NCBI RefSeq assembly: GCF_003457605.1
Contig: NZ_QRAN01000010.1
Span: 62,001-126,000, forward strand
Source of the DNA: Seongchinamella sediminis
GTDB lineage: Bacteria; Pseudomonadota; Gammaproteobacteria; Pseudomonadales; Halieaceae
DNA length: 64,000 nucleotides
Direction of reading: 5' to 3'
How positions within the stretch are numbered: position 1 is the stretch's first letter; every line of letters starts with the position of its first letter. The position numbers were made by a program, and so were the translations under genes. Below, piece after piece: positions 46,174 to 54,834 of this stretch. The notes beneath the pieces are model-generated. The model worked only from the letters and a program-made list of their open reading frames with translations, searched no databases and was not told where the DNA came from.

Positions 46174-46511
46174 ATTATGTAGCTCCCTTTCACCATGTGC
46201 TGTCAAAACGACTGACAAGTAAGACCGCTGCCTGGGGCCTGGGCTCCGCGCAGCCAATACCTTTACTCTAGTTCGGCATCTCCAGTCTGCACAATCGTAT
46301 CTCCCTATAGCCTTGATAGTTTTCCATCAATGGCTGTTTTTCCCTTTCAAAACAGTCAGTTAAGAAATTCGAGACAAGCTGTGGGACCATCGGGGCCACC
46401 CCGCTGCCAGTTTCGTGCGCTCGCTGCGGCCGCAGGGCGACCGGTTATGGACAAGCGGGCAGTGGCCGCTATATTGGCAGGGCCAACCATCACAGTGCAG
46501 GGAGAATACCA
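46174..46511. other. 338-bp divergent control region between katG and the decarboxylase
   Basis: The region has no gene. It is AT-rich relative to its surroundings around 46290-46375, and contains a TTGAT-N8-ATCAA dyad and the ribosome-binding site of the leader ORF at the right end. No terminator or RNA structure was recognised. Confidence 0.6.
46313..46330. promoter_or_regulatory. LysR-type dyad upstream of katG
   Basis: TTGAT-N8-ATCAA, a T-N11-A type site, sits in the AT-rich part of the divergent region. OxyR controls katG in many bacteria and is a LysR protein, but the match to the ATAG/CTAT OxyR spacing is poor. Confidence 0.35.
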
Positions 46512-46544
46512 ATGATACGCAACGGCGACCGCCAGCAGGCCTGA
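46512..46544 (+). CDS. 10-codon leader ORF of the decarboxylase gene
   Basis: ATG at 46512 follows GGGAG at good spacing, better than the main gene's own start. It encodes MIRNGDRQQA and stops with a TGA at 46542-46544, just two bases before ATG 46547 of the decarboxylase. The arrangement would favour termination-reinitiation. The peptide has no aromatic residue, so classical attenuation by Trp/Tyr/Phe is not supported. Confidence 0.45.
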   Translation: MIRNGDRQQA

Positions 46545-46546
46545 CC

Positions 46547-47992
46547 ATGACACCGGAAGAATTTCGCCAGGCGGGCCACGCCCTGATCGACTGGATCGCT
46601 GACTATCGCCAGCAGCTACCCGAACAACCGGTGCTCGCCCGGGTAAAGCCCGGTGAGGTGCGGCAGTCCTTTCCCCGCGAGGCACCCGGCGAGGCCGGTG
46701 ACTTCGACGCCCTGTTGCAGCAGCTGCAGGCACGGGTGGTGCCCGGCATTACCCAGGTACAGCATCCCATGCACTTTGGCTGGTTTCCCGCCAACGCGAG
46801 CCTGGCTTCGGTGCTCGGCGATATCGCCAGCTCCGGGCTGGGCACCCTGGGCATTTCCTGGGAGAGCTGCCCGGCCCTCACCGAAGTCGAGGAAGTGGTC
46901 TGCGACTGGATGCGGCAGCTGACCGGCCTCAGCGACGCGTGGCGCGGCACCATCCATGACACCGCGTCCACCGCCTGCGTTACCGCCATGATCCTGGCCC
47001 GGGAGCGGGCCAGCGACTACAGCAAAAACCACCGCGGCCTGCAGGCGCAAGCCGCCCCACTGGTGGTATACAGCACCAGCCAGGCCCACTCCTCGATTGC
47101 CAAGGCGGTACAGCTAGCCGGCTTTGGCCAGGACAACCTGCGCTATGTGGCGGAGGACCCCTACACCCGCGCGATGCAGCCGGAAGCACTGGCGGCGGCA
47201 ATTGCCAGCGATATCGCCAGGGGCTGCGTGCCTGCGGCCATCGTCTGCTCGGTGGGCGCAACCGGCACCACAGCCATGGACCCGGTGGCCGGGATCGCCG
47301 CCGTTGCCCGGGCGCACGGGATCTGGCTGCACGTGGATGCGGCCATGGCCGGTTCCGCCATGCTGCTACCGGAGTGCCGCCACCTGTGGCAGGGGGTGGA
47401 AGACGCCGACTCGATCGCCTGGAACCCGCACAAGTGGATGGGAACCATACTGGATACAGCCCTGTTCTACGTCCGCGACACCGCGCACCTGGAGCGGGTG
47501 ATGTCGACCAACCCCGCGTACCTGCAGTCAGCAGCCGATGGCCAGGTCACCCAGTACCGCGACTGGGGCATTCCGCTGGGGCGGCGCTTTCGCGCGCTCA
47601 AACTCTGGTTCCACCTGCACCTGGACGGCATCGACAGCATTCGCGCACGGCTGCGCCGGGACCTGGAGAACGCCCGCTGGCTGGCTCGGCAGGTCGAGGC
47701 CGCGCCGCAATGGCAGGTCGTTGCGCCGGTCAGCCTGCAGACTGTCTGCCTCCGCCATGTGCCGGTGGATGCACAGGGCCAGGCCCTGGCCGACGAGGCG
47801 CTGGACCGGCATACGCTGGCCTGGGTCAGTGCCATCAACCAGTCGGGACGGGCTTTCCTGACCCCGTCGGTGCTGGACGGACGCTGGATGGTGCGGGTCT
47901 CGATTGGCGCTGAGTGCACCACCCGCCACCACGTGGAGGCATTGTGGCAACTGCTGCGGGAAGCAGCCGAAGGCCGCGGCGACAGCGGCTAA
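46547..47992 (+). CDS. Aromatic-L-amino-acid decarboxylase-type PLP enzyme
   Basis: A 481-residue group II decarboxylase. TPEEFRQAGHALIDWIADY begins the swapped N-terminal domain; HPMHFGWFPAN is the substrate-side strand; HVDAAMAGSAML carries the PLP-ring Asp and WNPHKWMGTILD the Schiff-base Lys. The pattern is that of DDC/TDC-type enzymes acting on tyrosine, tryptophan or DOPA; the exact amine cannot be told. The weak own ribosome-binding site and the leader ORF suggest coupled translation. It is divergent from katG. Confidence 0.88.
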   Translation: MTPEEFRQAGHALIDWIADYRQQLPEQPVLARVKPGEVRQSFPREAPGEAGDFDALLQQLQARVVPGITQVQHPMHFGWFPANASLASVLGDIASSGLGTLGISWESCPALTEVEEVVCDWMRQLTGLSDAWRGTIHDTASTACVTAMILARERASDYSKNHRGLQAQAAPLVVYSTSQAHSSIAKAVQLAGFGQDNLRYVAEDPYTRAMQPEALAAAIASDIARGCVPAAIVCSVGATGTTAMDPVAGIAAVARAHGIWLHVDAAMAGSAMLLPECRHLWQGVEDADSIAWNPHKWMGTILDTALFYVRDTAHLERVMSTNPAYLQSAADGQVTQYRDWGIPLGRRFRALKLWFHLHLDGIDSIRARLRRDLENARWLARQVEAAPQWQVVAPVSLQTVCLRHVPVDAQGQALADEALDRHTLAWVSAINQSGRAFLTPSVLDGRWMVRVSIGAECTTRHHVEALWQLLREAAEGRGDSG

Positions 47993-48036
47993 ACCGACGC
48001 CCCCGGCAGCGATGTCCGCGCGTCACTCGCCCGGGC

Positions 48037-48825
48037 TTAACCGCCCGCCGGGTTTATGCCGTCATTGCGCACCGTCACGCTGTGATAAACCCGCGGGCTG
48101 TCGCAGCTTACTTCCCCGCCGGCAGTCAACTCCATGGCCTTGCGCCAGCCCTGGCCATTGGCAAAGCGCTCCCAGTCAGCCCCATAGGACAGGTAGTCGG
48201 GATGACCGACCACGATCTTGTGGCTCCACTCGATATCCGCCTGGCCAGCAGCGGGGAAGAACGCCCACATACCCGCTTTGGAACCGGTGGACGCCAGATG
48301 CTCCGCCCAGGCGCGGTGCACTTTCATCGCATCCATGACACTCTTGCCGTCGCCAAGTGCACAGTTGGTAAAGGCGACAACACCGGTTTCCCCGGGCCAG
48401 CCTTCGCTGGGCGGGCGAATATTGACCGATGCCGCCAACGAGTGCTCGGCACAGTCGATGACTTCCTCAAACTCCTCGCCAAGCTCACCACCTTTTTCGC
48501 TCCAGGCCTGCATGCCCTTGCCCATATCGTTGCCGTTCTGCCAGGCACCGAGCCAGACCACGTCGATTGGCATGTTGGTCGAGGACAGTACCGGGTGCAG
48601 TATCCAGGCGCTGTAAGGCGCGGCGCCATGCCGGTCCATCCACTTGTTCCATTTCTGGGTGACCTGCATCAGATCCTCCGCGTCCTTGCCATCACGGTAG
48701 TTGCACAAATAGGCGTCGATGGCGGCAAAGCTGGGCGGCTCCTGCTCCTGTTGCGCGTTGACACTGGTGTAGAAAAATAGGGTACTGGCGCCGGCTAGCA
48801 GCGCTGCTGTTGCTGTACGTTTCAT
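48037..48825 (-). CDS. Secreted protein with two copies of a dimeric alpha/beta-barrel-like domain
   Basis: A 262-residue protein with a signal peptide (ATAALLAGASTLFFYTSVNA). Two halves resemble each other: YLCNYRDGKDAEDLMQVTQK, WNKWMDRHG, then VVWLGAWQNGNDMGKGMQAW, versus TNCALGDGKSVMDAMKVHRA, WAEHLASTG, then KIVVGHPDYLSYGADWERF. Each looks like a beta-alpha-beta ferredoxin-like/ABM domain, so the protein is an internal duplication. Two cysteines per half may form disulfides. No enzyme family is recognised. A GCAAGG/CCTTGC hairpin precedes the gene. Confidence 0.75.
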   Translation of the reverse strand: MKRTATAALLAGASTLFFYTSVNAQQEQEPPSFAAIDAYLCNYRDGKDAEDLMQVTQKWNKWMDRHGAAPYSAWILHPVLSSTNMPIDVVWLGAWQNGNDMGKGMQAWSEKGGELGEEFEEVIDCAEHSLAASVNIRPPSEGWPGETGVVAFTNCALGDGKSVMDAMKVHRAWAEHLASTGSKAGMWAFFPAAGQADIEWSHKIVVGHPDYLSYGADWERFANGQGWRKAMELTAGGEVSCDSPRVYHSVTVRNDGINPAGG

Positions 48826-48862
48826 GATTACGCTCTCTGTTAACAGATACCGCGGTTTAAAG

Positions 48863-48881
48863 ACCTTGCAGACCGCAAGGT
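48863..48881. other. 7-bp dyad upstream of the duplicated-domain gene
   Basis: ACCTTGC-AGACC-GCAAGGT is a perfect inverted repeat 38 bp before the start of the 48037-48825 gene on the minus strand, suited to an operator or a 5'-leader hairpin. Confidence 0.35.
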
Positions 48882-49032
48882 GGTCGCGTTAAGTCTAGCT
48901 AACAGGGGCTGGCTTTCCCGCTGTGGTTAGAATTTATGGCTATTAAGAAACCTCCCGATAGCACGGGCCGAAAACAGGCGTCCCTGCCAGCCAGCGCCTA
49001 TACTGGAAGTTCGACAGCGAGGAAACCGAACC

Positions 49033-49263
49033 ATGGACACATCCAGTCACACCCTGGCCTGCCTGTTCAAGCAGCTCGGCCTGCCCAGCAGCGACACAGC
49101 GATTGCCAACTTTGTTCACAACAACCACCTGCCTGATGATATTCCCCTGGACCATGCCGCGTGCTGGAGCGCGGGGCAGGCCCAGTTCATTCGTGAATCC
49201 CTGGATGAGGATTCCGACTGGTCGGAAGTCGTGGACCAGCTGGACGCGATGCTGCGGCACTGA
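49033..49263 (+). CDS. DUF2789-family small protein
   Basis: A 76-residue cytoplasmic protein matching DUF2789: SSHTLACLFKQLGLPSSDTA at the start and FIRESLDEDSDWSEVVDQLD at the end. These are small helical proteins of unknown function common in gammaproteobacteria. GAGG precedes ATG 49033. It is followed 30 bp later by a membrane protein gene on the same strand. Confidence 0.88.
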   Translation: MDTSSHTLACLFKQLGLPSSDTAIANFVHNNHLPDDIPLDHAACWSAGQAQFIRESLDEDSDWSEVVDQLDAMLRH

Positions 49264-49293
49264 CCATGCCCACGGCCGGAGAAGGGGGCTTGC

Positions 49294-49794
49294 ATGGATA
49301 TTGAGACTCTCGCCGCCTGGGGTGAACTCATCGGCGGTGTTGGCGGCATGATTGCGGCTGTCGCCGTGGTCGCCTCGCTGCTGTTTGTCGGCATCCAGAT
49401 CAGGGCATCGGTTCGCCAGGCCAATGTCGACAGCTACTCGACCATCACTTCCCTGTGGACGGGGTTCACCAATACCGTGGCCGCCAGCGAGGAAACCTGG
49501 GCCGTGTTTTACCAGGGCATACGCGATTACGATTCGCTGTCGGCCCCGGAAAAGGCCCGGTTCAACTTCCTGATCGGCATGTACTACGGTATCCAGGACA
49601 CGGTGATGGTGCACGAAGACCTGGGCGTCTGGAACAACCCGGAAACCTACCACCGCCTGCTGGATGAGAGCTACCGGATGTTCAGGTCGCCGGGGGTACA
49701 GTCATGGTGGCAGCAGCACCAGGGCCGGGTATTCGCGCCCCGGGTGGAAAAATACCTGGTGGATCGCCTGCGCGCCGAAAGCGGCGAGCGCTGA
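49294..49794 (+). CDS. Hypothetical membrane-anchored protein
   Basis: A 166-residue protein with one N-terminal membrane helix (GGMIAAVAVVASLLFVGIQI) and a soluble helical region with aromatic residues (YSTITSLWTGFTNTVAASEE, RFNFLIGMYYGIQDTVMVHE, GVQSWWQQHQGRVFAPRVE). This form is frequent in marine gammaproteobacteria, but I know no function. It sits behind the DUF2789 gene and ends 12 bp from the convergent HerA gene. Confidence 0.7.
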   Translation: MDIETLAAWGELIGGVGGMIAAVAVVASLLFVGIQIRASVRQANVDSYSTITSLWTGFTNTVAASEETWAVFYQGIRDYDSLSAPEKARFNFLIGMYYGIQDTVMVHEDLGVWNNPETYHRLLDESYRMFRSPGVQSWWQQHQGRVFAPRVEKYLVDRLRAESGER

Positions 49795-49805
49795 GCCACC
49801 CGCCG

Positions 49806-51479
49806 CTAGCGTTCCTGCTTGTGCCAGTTGTGCACCAGCCTGGTCACATCCACCGAGGCGTTTTCCATCCGCCATTTCTGCGAGTAATCGATATCGGTGG
49901 AGTTGGGGGGCGGATCCGGCAGGTCGACCCGGAAGCGCACCGGCATCGGCACCGCCTCACCGAGGGCTACCGCCTCACCCTTGGACAGTGAGGTCAGGGC
50001 GGCGAAGGTGCCGCGGGCCGCATCCGGCACCATGGCCCGCACATACTCCTGGTCATCGGGGTTGGAGATGCGCAGGCAGATGTAGGAGCTGCACTGGGCC
50101 AGTACGGTTTCTGAGACATCGTGTGGCCGCTGGCTGACCACGCACAAACCCACGCCATACTTACGGCCATTCTTGGATATACGCTCCATCGAGCGCCGGG
50201 CCTCGCGGAAGCGGGGAATATCCTCCCGGGGAATGTATTCGTGGGCCTCTTCGCAGATCAGGAACAGGGGAAATTCGCGACAGTGCGGGTTCCAGAAATT
50301 GAATTCGTAGGTCAGGCGTCCGATTTGCGCCGCCACCAGGGGCACCACATCGAAGGGCACCGAGCTCAGGTCGAGCACGGTGACACTGGCACGGGGATTG
50401 CCCAGGCCCACCAGGTCCTCCATCAGGCCCGGCAGTGACTCGGTCGACGTGCGGGTCCTGGGCCGCATGAGGAAATCGTAGCGGTTGTCGTTGAGCAGGC
50501 TGTTGAGGCGCACCAGCACCTGATCGAACTTGCCGTACAGGGGCGACTTCTTCTTGCCGAAGTCACTGGTTTCCCGGTTGGCCTCTTTCACCGCCTTGAT
50601 CAGGTCTTCCATGGAATAGTACAGCGGCGAGTCCACGGTGATATGGCCCAGGTCGAGGTGCTTGTTGGCTTCCTCCCGGAGGCGTATCATGGTCGAGCGG
50701 AGATAGGAAATCTGGATCGAGGCGTTCTCATCGCTGGCGTTGATTACCAGTTCGCACAGCTCGGAGAAGGCCAGCAACCAGTAGGGAAACTCCAGCTGGT
50801 CGGCGCGGAAGCAGCGCACCCTGTCGGCGGGAAATGGCGAATGGGCAACCACCCCGTCCACCTCCTTGTCGCCGTATTCACCGTGCATGTCGAGCAGGAT
50901 GATATGGGCATTGGGCATGGCCCTGACCGCCGCCTGGACCAGGCTGGTCACGGTCCAGGATTTACCGGCGCCGGACTGGCCGAGAATGGCGGCATGGCGA
51001 CCGAAAAAGGCGGAAGCGTCCAGGTGCACACCAATTGCGTCAAAGGAGGTCAGATTGCCGACCTTGAAATCCCTGTCACCGTAACCGGAGAAGATCGTCC
51101 TCAGGCCCGCCTCGTCCATGCGGTGTAGCTCGGCACCACTGATCGGGTAGCGGGACACGCCGCGGCTGAATTCGCCGTTGCTGCCAATTTCCCCCAGGGG
51201 AGTGAGGTGCACCATATGGGCGGCGCGGCCCTGTTTGTCGGCGGTGCGATAGCTGCGCTCGACCATTACCAGGATGTTTGACTCGCCCTCCCTGACCAGG
51301 AAATAGGACCCCACCTGACCGATGGTGTGCTGGCCGCTGGCAGGCGCATCGCCGTCCCTGACCGGTTCCAGCCTGGCGGTGAAGTGGTCGCCGTTGACGT
51401 CGATCAGTAAACCAACCCGCGAGTTTCGCGGGCTTTCCGCCCTGGCCTGTTGCTCGTTCGCGCCTGCTTCTTCCAGCAT
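49806..51479 (-). CDS. HerA-like (DUF87) ATPase
   Basis: A 557-residue P-loop ATPase of the FtsK-HerA superfamily. The Walker A is ILGQSGAGKSWTV (about 160-172), Walker B is in FPLFLICEEAHEYIP (Glu-rich DEAH-like) and VVSQRPHDVSETVLAQCS holds the sensor region and Arg finger. A beta-barrel (HAS) domain precedes it. HerA pumps DNA and usually pairs with the nuclease NurA or with Sir2-type defence partners; none is adjacent here, so the partner is unknown. ATG 51479 follows GAGGG; the longer frame upstream lacks support. Confidence 0.88.
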   Translation of the reverse strand: MLEEAGANEQQARAESPRNSRVGLLIDVNGDHFTARLEPVRDGDAPASGQHTIGQVGSYFLVREGESNILVMVERSYRTADKQGRAAHMVHLTPLGEIGSNGEFSRGVSRYPISGAELHRMDEAGLRTIFSGYGDRDFKVGNLTSFDAIGVHLDASAFFGRHAAILGQSGAGKSWTVTSLVQAAVRAMPNAHIILLDMHGEYGDKEVDGVVAHSPFPADRVRCFRADQLEFPYWLLAFSELCELVINASDENASIQISYLRSTMIRLREEANKHLDLGHITVDSPLYYSMEDLIKAVKEANRETSDFGKKKSPLYGKFDQVLVRLNSLLNDNRYDFLMRPRTRTSTESLPGLMEDLVGLGNPRASVTVLDLSSVPFDVVPLVAAQIGRLTYEFNFWNPHCREFPLFLICEEAHEYIPREDIPRFREARRSMERISKNGRKYGVGLCVVSQRPHDVSETVLAQCSSYICLRISNPDDQEYVRAMVPDAARGTFAALTSLSKGEAVALGEAVPMPVRFRVDLPDPPPNSTDIDYSQKWRMENASVDVTRLVHNWHKQER

Positions 51480-51641
51480 AGTTCCCTCGTCTGTGGGTCT
51501 TTTTAAGGCGAAACTACGGCATACCCCGGGACTGAGTAAAGCCAAAATCGTGTTTTCGCGCCAATTCTGCCGGGCCAGCCCTACCCGCAACCGGCAGCAG
51601 GTGAGTATTTTTCACCACCATCGGGCGCCAGCGGCGCGCGC

Positions 51642-52679
51642 TCAGGCGTCGCCCTGGCCCCTCAGCCGCTGCCGGTAGGCGCTGCGGGCCAGCTGCTGCA
51701 TGTCCTCGACCTTGTCGCTCTCATCCATGATTTCCCGGCCCAGCATGGTTTCTATGGCGTCCTCCAGGGTGACAATACCGGCGGTCTGGCCGTACTCGTC
51801 CTCCACCAGGAACAGGTGCTCCTTGCGCTTGATGAACAGGTCCAGCAGGGCCAGCACCGGCAATTCCTCCGACACCCGGAACACCGGGTTGGCGAGCTCC
51901 GCCAGTTTCTGCTCGCCCTGCCCGGCGCGCACAGCCTCAAGCATCGTGGGGCGGTAGACCACGCCACTAATGGAATCGAGGTTGCTGCGGTAGACCGGAA
52001 TGCGATTGAACGGGCGCTTGCCCAGTTCCTCCAGGCCCTGCTGTACCGTCATGACTTCCGGCAGGGCGGCCACCACGGTGCGCGGTGTCAATATATCCTC
52101 GGTGCGGACCCCGCGCAGATTGAGGATGTTCTGTAGCAGTTCACTCTCCTGGTTGCGCAGGGCGCCGTGCCGCGCCCCGAGCTGGGCCATGGCGGTGAGT
52201 TCCTCACGGCTGATAGTGCTGCTGTCGCCGCTGGAGAACAGGCGCGTTATCAGCGCCGAAAGCCAGACAAAGGGATAGAGCAGCTTCACCAGCAGGGCGA
52301 TCACAAACGCAGCGGGCAGCGCCAGCTGTTTCCAGAAAGTCGCCCCCAGGGTCTTGGGAATGATTTCTGACAGGTAGAGGATGGCCAGGGTCAGCAGGAA
52401 GGCGATCAAACCCTCCCAGCGCTCACCGAAGACCCTCACCGCCTGGGCGCCCACCCCCGCGGCGCCCATGGTGTGGGCGAAGGTATTGAGAATCAGGATG
52501 CTGGACAGGGAATGGTCCAGGTCATTCTTGACACCCTCGAGGACCTTGCCCCGTCGCGGGTGTTTCTCAACCTGGGTGACCACATAACCGGAGGTCACTG
52601 ACAGCAGCACCGCCTCCAGCACGGAACAGAGGAACGACACACCGATTGCGAGCAGCAGGTAAAAGACCAGCAGGGTCAT
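51642..52679 (-). CDS. CNNM/CorB-family transporter-like protein (DUF21 plus CBS)
   Basis: A 345-residue protein. The DUF21 transmembrane domain (FYLLLAIGVSFLCSVLEAVL, FAHTMGAAGVGAQAVRVFGE, LYLSEIIPKTLGATFWKQLA) is followed by two CBS domains (NLRGVRTEDILTPRTVVAAL and HLFLVEDEYGQTAGIVTLED). CNNM/CorB proteins transport or sense Mg2+; some are called hemolysins. The usual C-terminal CorC/HlyC domain is missing. The start codon is uncertain, as neither ATG 52679 nor TTG 52748 has a good ribosome-binding site. Confidence 0.88.
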   Translation of the reverse strand: MTLLVFYLLLAIGVSFLCSVLEAVLLSVTSGYVVTQVEKHPRRGKVLEGVKNDLDHSLSSILILNTFAHTMGAAGVGAQAVRVFGERWEGLIAFLLTLAILYLSEIIPKTLGATFWKQLALPAAFVIALLVKLLYPFVWLSALITRLFSSGDSSTISREELTAMAQLGARHGALRNQESELLQNILNLRGVRTEDILTPRTVVAALPEVMTVQQGLEELGKRPFNRIPVYRSNLDSISGVVYRPTMLEAVRAGQGEQKLAELANPVFRVSEELPVLALLDLFIKRKEHLFLVEDEYGQTAGIVTLEDAIETMLGREIMDESDKVEDMQQLARSAYRQRLRGQGDA

Positions 52680-52905
52680 GAAAGAGGGTAGGGCCTCGAG
52701 TGGGAAATGCGCAGTCGACGATTGTACACCCTGCACCGGATAAGCCAAGGCGCCGGCAGGTGTCGCGCATAGATGCCCGGGCCCATCACTTGCCAGCAGA
52801 TGAAACGGGACTACACTGTTGGCAATGCCCCATGGAAACTAAGGCCTTGAATTACCTGAGAAATCCTGCGACCAGCGGGGCGGCCGGACGGTTGCCGACA
52901 GTGCC

Positions 52906-53664
52906 GTGAACGACGGCTCACCCGCTCCCATTCCCAGCAAGCCCCTGCTGTTCAGGCTGCTGTTGCGGGTGCTGCTGTACTACCTGGCCCTGGCGGGGAT
53001 TCTGGCGGTGCTGGCCTGGGTATTTCCCGCCGTGCTGGAACTGGCGCCCGTGGGCGGGGTGAGCGAGTTGTCCGGCGCCCGGGACCCGGGCCTGCAGGAG
53101 TTCGAGGACGCCTTCCTCAATGACGATATCGAGGACGTGGTGGAGCCGCCGGCGCGGGAGCAAAACCTCACCAGCGTGTTGCGCTTCCGGGATGCCCGCA
53201 ACCTGCTTTTCTCCATGCTGGGCGCAACCCTGCTGATGCTGCCGGTTTCCTGGGTCTACAAGGGCATTCATCGCGACGGAGCCCACGACGAGTCCCTGGA
53301 CGAAACCACTCTCATACTGCCGGCGGTGGTGGCCGGCATCGTCATGGTCGTCCAGCACAGCCTCGCCCTGGCGTTCAGCCTCGCCGGGATCGTCGCCGGT
53401 GTCCAGTTCCGCCGGGCCCTGAGCGATACCTTCGATACCCTGTTTATCTTTGTCGCCATCGCGGTGGGTATTGCCGCCGGCATCAAGGCCCTGGACATCG
53501 CCGTGGTGCTGACCGTGTTTTTCAACTTCGCCACCCTGCTGGTCTGCATCTACGGCGATGGACTGGAGTCGCATCACGAGGCCCAGCGCCGGCGGGAAAA
53601 GCGCGCGCGCAAGGAGGCCGAGCGCCTGTTAGACCAAAACCCGGACGACCCTAACCCGCAATAA
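52906..53664 (+). CDS. DUF4956-family membrane protein
   Basis: A 252-residue protein with an N-terminal membrane helix (YYLALAGILAVLAWVFPAVL) and three or more further helices. The DUF4956 core is recognisable: MVVQHSLALAFSLAGIVAGV, FRRALSDTFDTLFIF and the C-terminal basic tail RRREKRARKEAERLL. In other genomes I recall DUF4956 genes near CotH-like and VTC-type (polyphosphate polymerase) genes, which would fit the CotH-like gene directly opposite. The start is GTG 52906. Confidence 0.8.
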   Translation: MNDGSPAPIPSKPLLFRLLLRVLLYYLALAGILAVLAWVFPAVLELAPVGGVSELSGARDPGLQEFEDAFLNDDIEDVVEPPAREQNLTSVLRFRDARNLLFSMLGATLLMLPVSWVYKGIHRDGAHDESLDETTLILPAVVAGIVMVVQHSLALAFSLAGIVAGVQFRRALSDTFDTLFIFVAIAVGIAAGIKALDIAVVLTVFFNFATLLVCIYGDGLESHHEAQRRREKRARKEAERLLDQNPDDPNPQ

Positions 53665-54700
53665 CCTCGCCACGGCACTTGCCCAGGATGTTACGGGCAA
53701 AAGACTTCTCGTCATTGAGGTAATCGTAGGAGTCACCGAGGTACTTCAATGCCCGCTTGCGGTAGGTGTCACTCAGCAAGGGTGACTCGGCAAACAGCGC
53801 AAGCGCCTCCTCCCTGCGGGCATTAATCCTGGCCACCGCATCCCGGTAGCGGGCCTCCTCCTTGCACCAGCCGAGGAAGTAGCGGGTGGTGATCCGGCGT
53901 ATCGGCACACTGGCGGGCACGGTGGCGTAGGGCGCATTGATAATACCCGCCGAGTCAAAATCATAGGCAACCGGGATAAAACCCTGGTCCGCATCACCGG
54001 CGACCAGCAGCTTGGTATTGTGGCAACAATCCTCGCCGGGACGCGACTTCAGGGTGGAGTAATCCACATTGCCAATCATGAACTGGAATATCTCTACCAG
54101 GGCAGTCTGGGCCAGGTCCATTTGCACCCGCATGGTATGGGGAACCGCAAGCTCCTGCAGGCCGTAGCGCGCGGCCATGTGGTCCACATCCTCGATGAGG
54201 AAATTGTGGCTGCTCCAGCGCCTGTCCCCGCTGCCACTGTCCACGTATGCCACGTCCACCAGTCGGGTGCGAAAGTGATAGTCGCTGTACAGCGCGAACA
54301 GCTGGTACACCAGGTATTCCAGGTACACCAGCTGCTGGTACTTGTCCCCGCGCTCACAGGGACTCACCATTTTCAGCTTGTCCTGTCCGGCCATCAGGGT
54401 TCCCACCACTTCCTTCTTGCGGAAATTCAACTGCAGCGGCGGCCGGTCACACATCTCGCGCCGGTAATTGCCGCGGGTCCGGATTTTTACGCTGAGCCGC
54501 TCCGTTTGCTCTCCCCGCTTCTGGCTCCAGCTGCCCTGCAGGTACAGGCGCTCCTGTTTGTCCTTGTCCCTGTAGGCTTCGAGAATGGGCGCATTGAGCA
54601 CGGCGCGCAGCGGTTCACTGACGGCAAAAAGCGGAGGATCCGGCGCGCCGCCAAGGTGCGCTGGCAGTAACAGCAGTGATAACAGCAGTAGTCTGGGCAT
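53651..54700 (-). CDS. CotH-like kinase-fold secreted protein
   Basis: A 349-residue protein with a signal-like N-terminus (PRLLLLSLLLLPAHLGG). The CotH pattern is visible: VKIRTRGNYRREMCDRPPLQ, DKLKMVSPCE with the ATP-binding Lys, then MIGNVDYSTLKSRPGEDCCH (catalytic Asn/Asp) and IPVAYDFDSAGIINAPYA with the metal-binding DFD. CotH-type proteins phosphorylate spore-coat or other proteins in some bacteria; here it would act in the periplasm, where ATP is not normally available, so kinase activity is uncertain. Four or more cysteines could form disulfides. The end overlaps DUF4956 by 14 bp. ATG 54700 has AGGA at 5-6 bases. Confidence 0.75.
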   Translation of the reverse strand: MPRLLLLSLLLLPAHLGGAPDPPLFAVSEPLRAVLNAPILEAYRDKDKQERLYLQGSWSQKRGEQTERLSVKIRTRGNYRREMCDRPPLQLNFRKKEVVGTLMAGQDKLKMVSPCERGDKYQQLVYLEYLVYQLFALYSDYHFRTRLVDVAYVDSGSGDRRWSSHNFLIEDVDHMAARYGLQELAVPHTMRVQMDLAQTALVEIFQFMIGNVDYSTLKSRPGEDCCHNTKLLVAGDADQGFIPVAYDFDSAGIINAPYATVPASVPIRRITTRYFLGWCKEEARYRDAVARINARREEALALFAESPLLSDTYRKRALKYLGDSYDYLNDEKSFARNILGKCRGEVIAG

Positions 54701-54834
54701 CGTTTTCCTGCGCGGTGCTCTGGTCAAATTGTAGACCAGCCGGGCCGCGTTACAATTGCCCCGGTGACAGCGCCACGGCGGACCAATGTTAGGCTACGCG
54801 GTACCGCCCCGGACCAGTGGACAAAGGATCAGGC

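Noticed and set aside
46313-46330. Canonical OxyR site before katG
   Set aside because: The dyad is LysR-like but does not fit the ATAG-N7-CTAT tetrameric OxyR pattern, so it is listed only as a low-confidence site.
46415-46546. Longer N-terminus of the decarboxylase
   Set aside because: The conserved part begins at ATG 46547; the upstream residues (Arg/Gln/Pro-rich) match no family region, and the leader ORF occupies this stretch in another frame.
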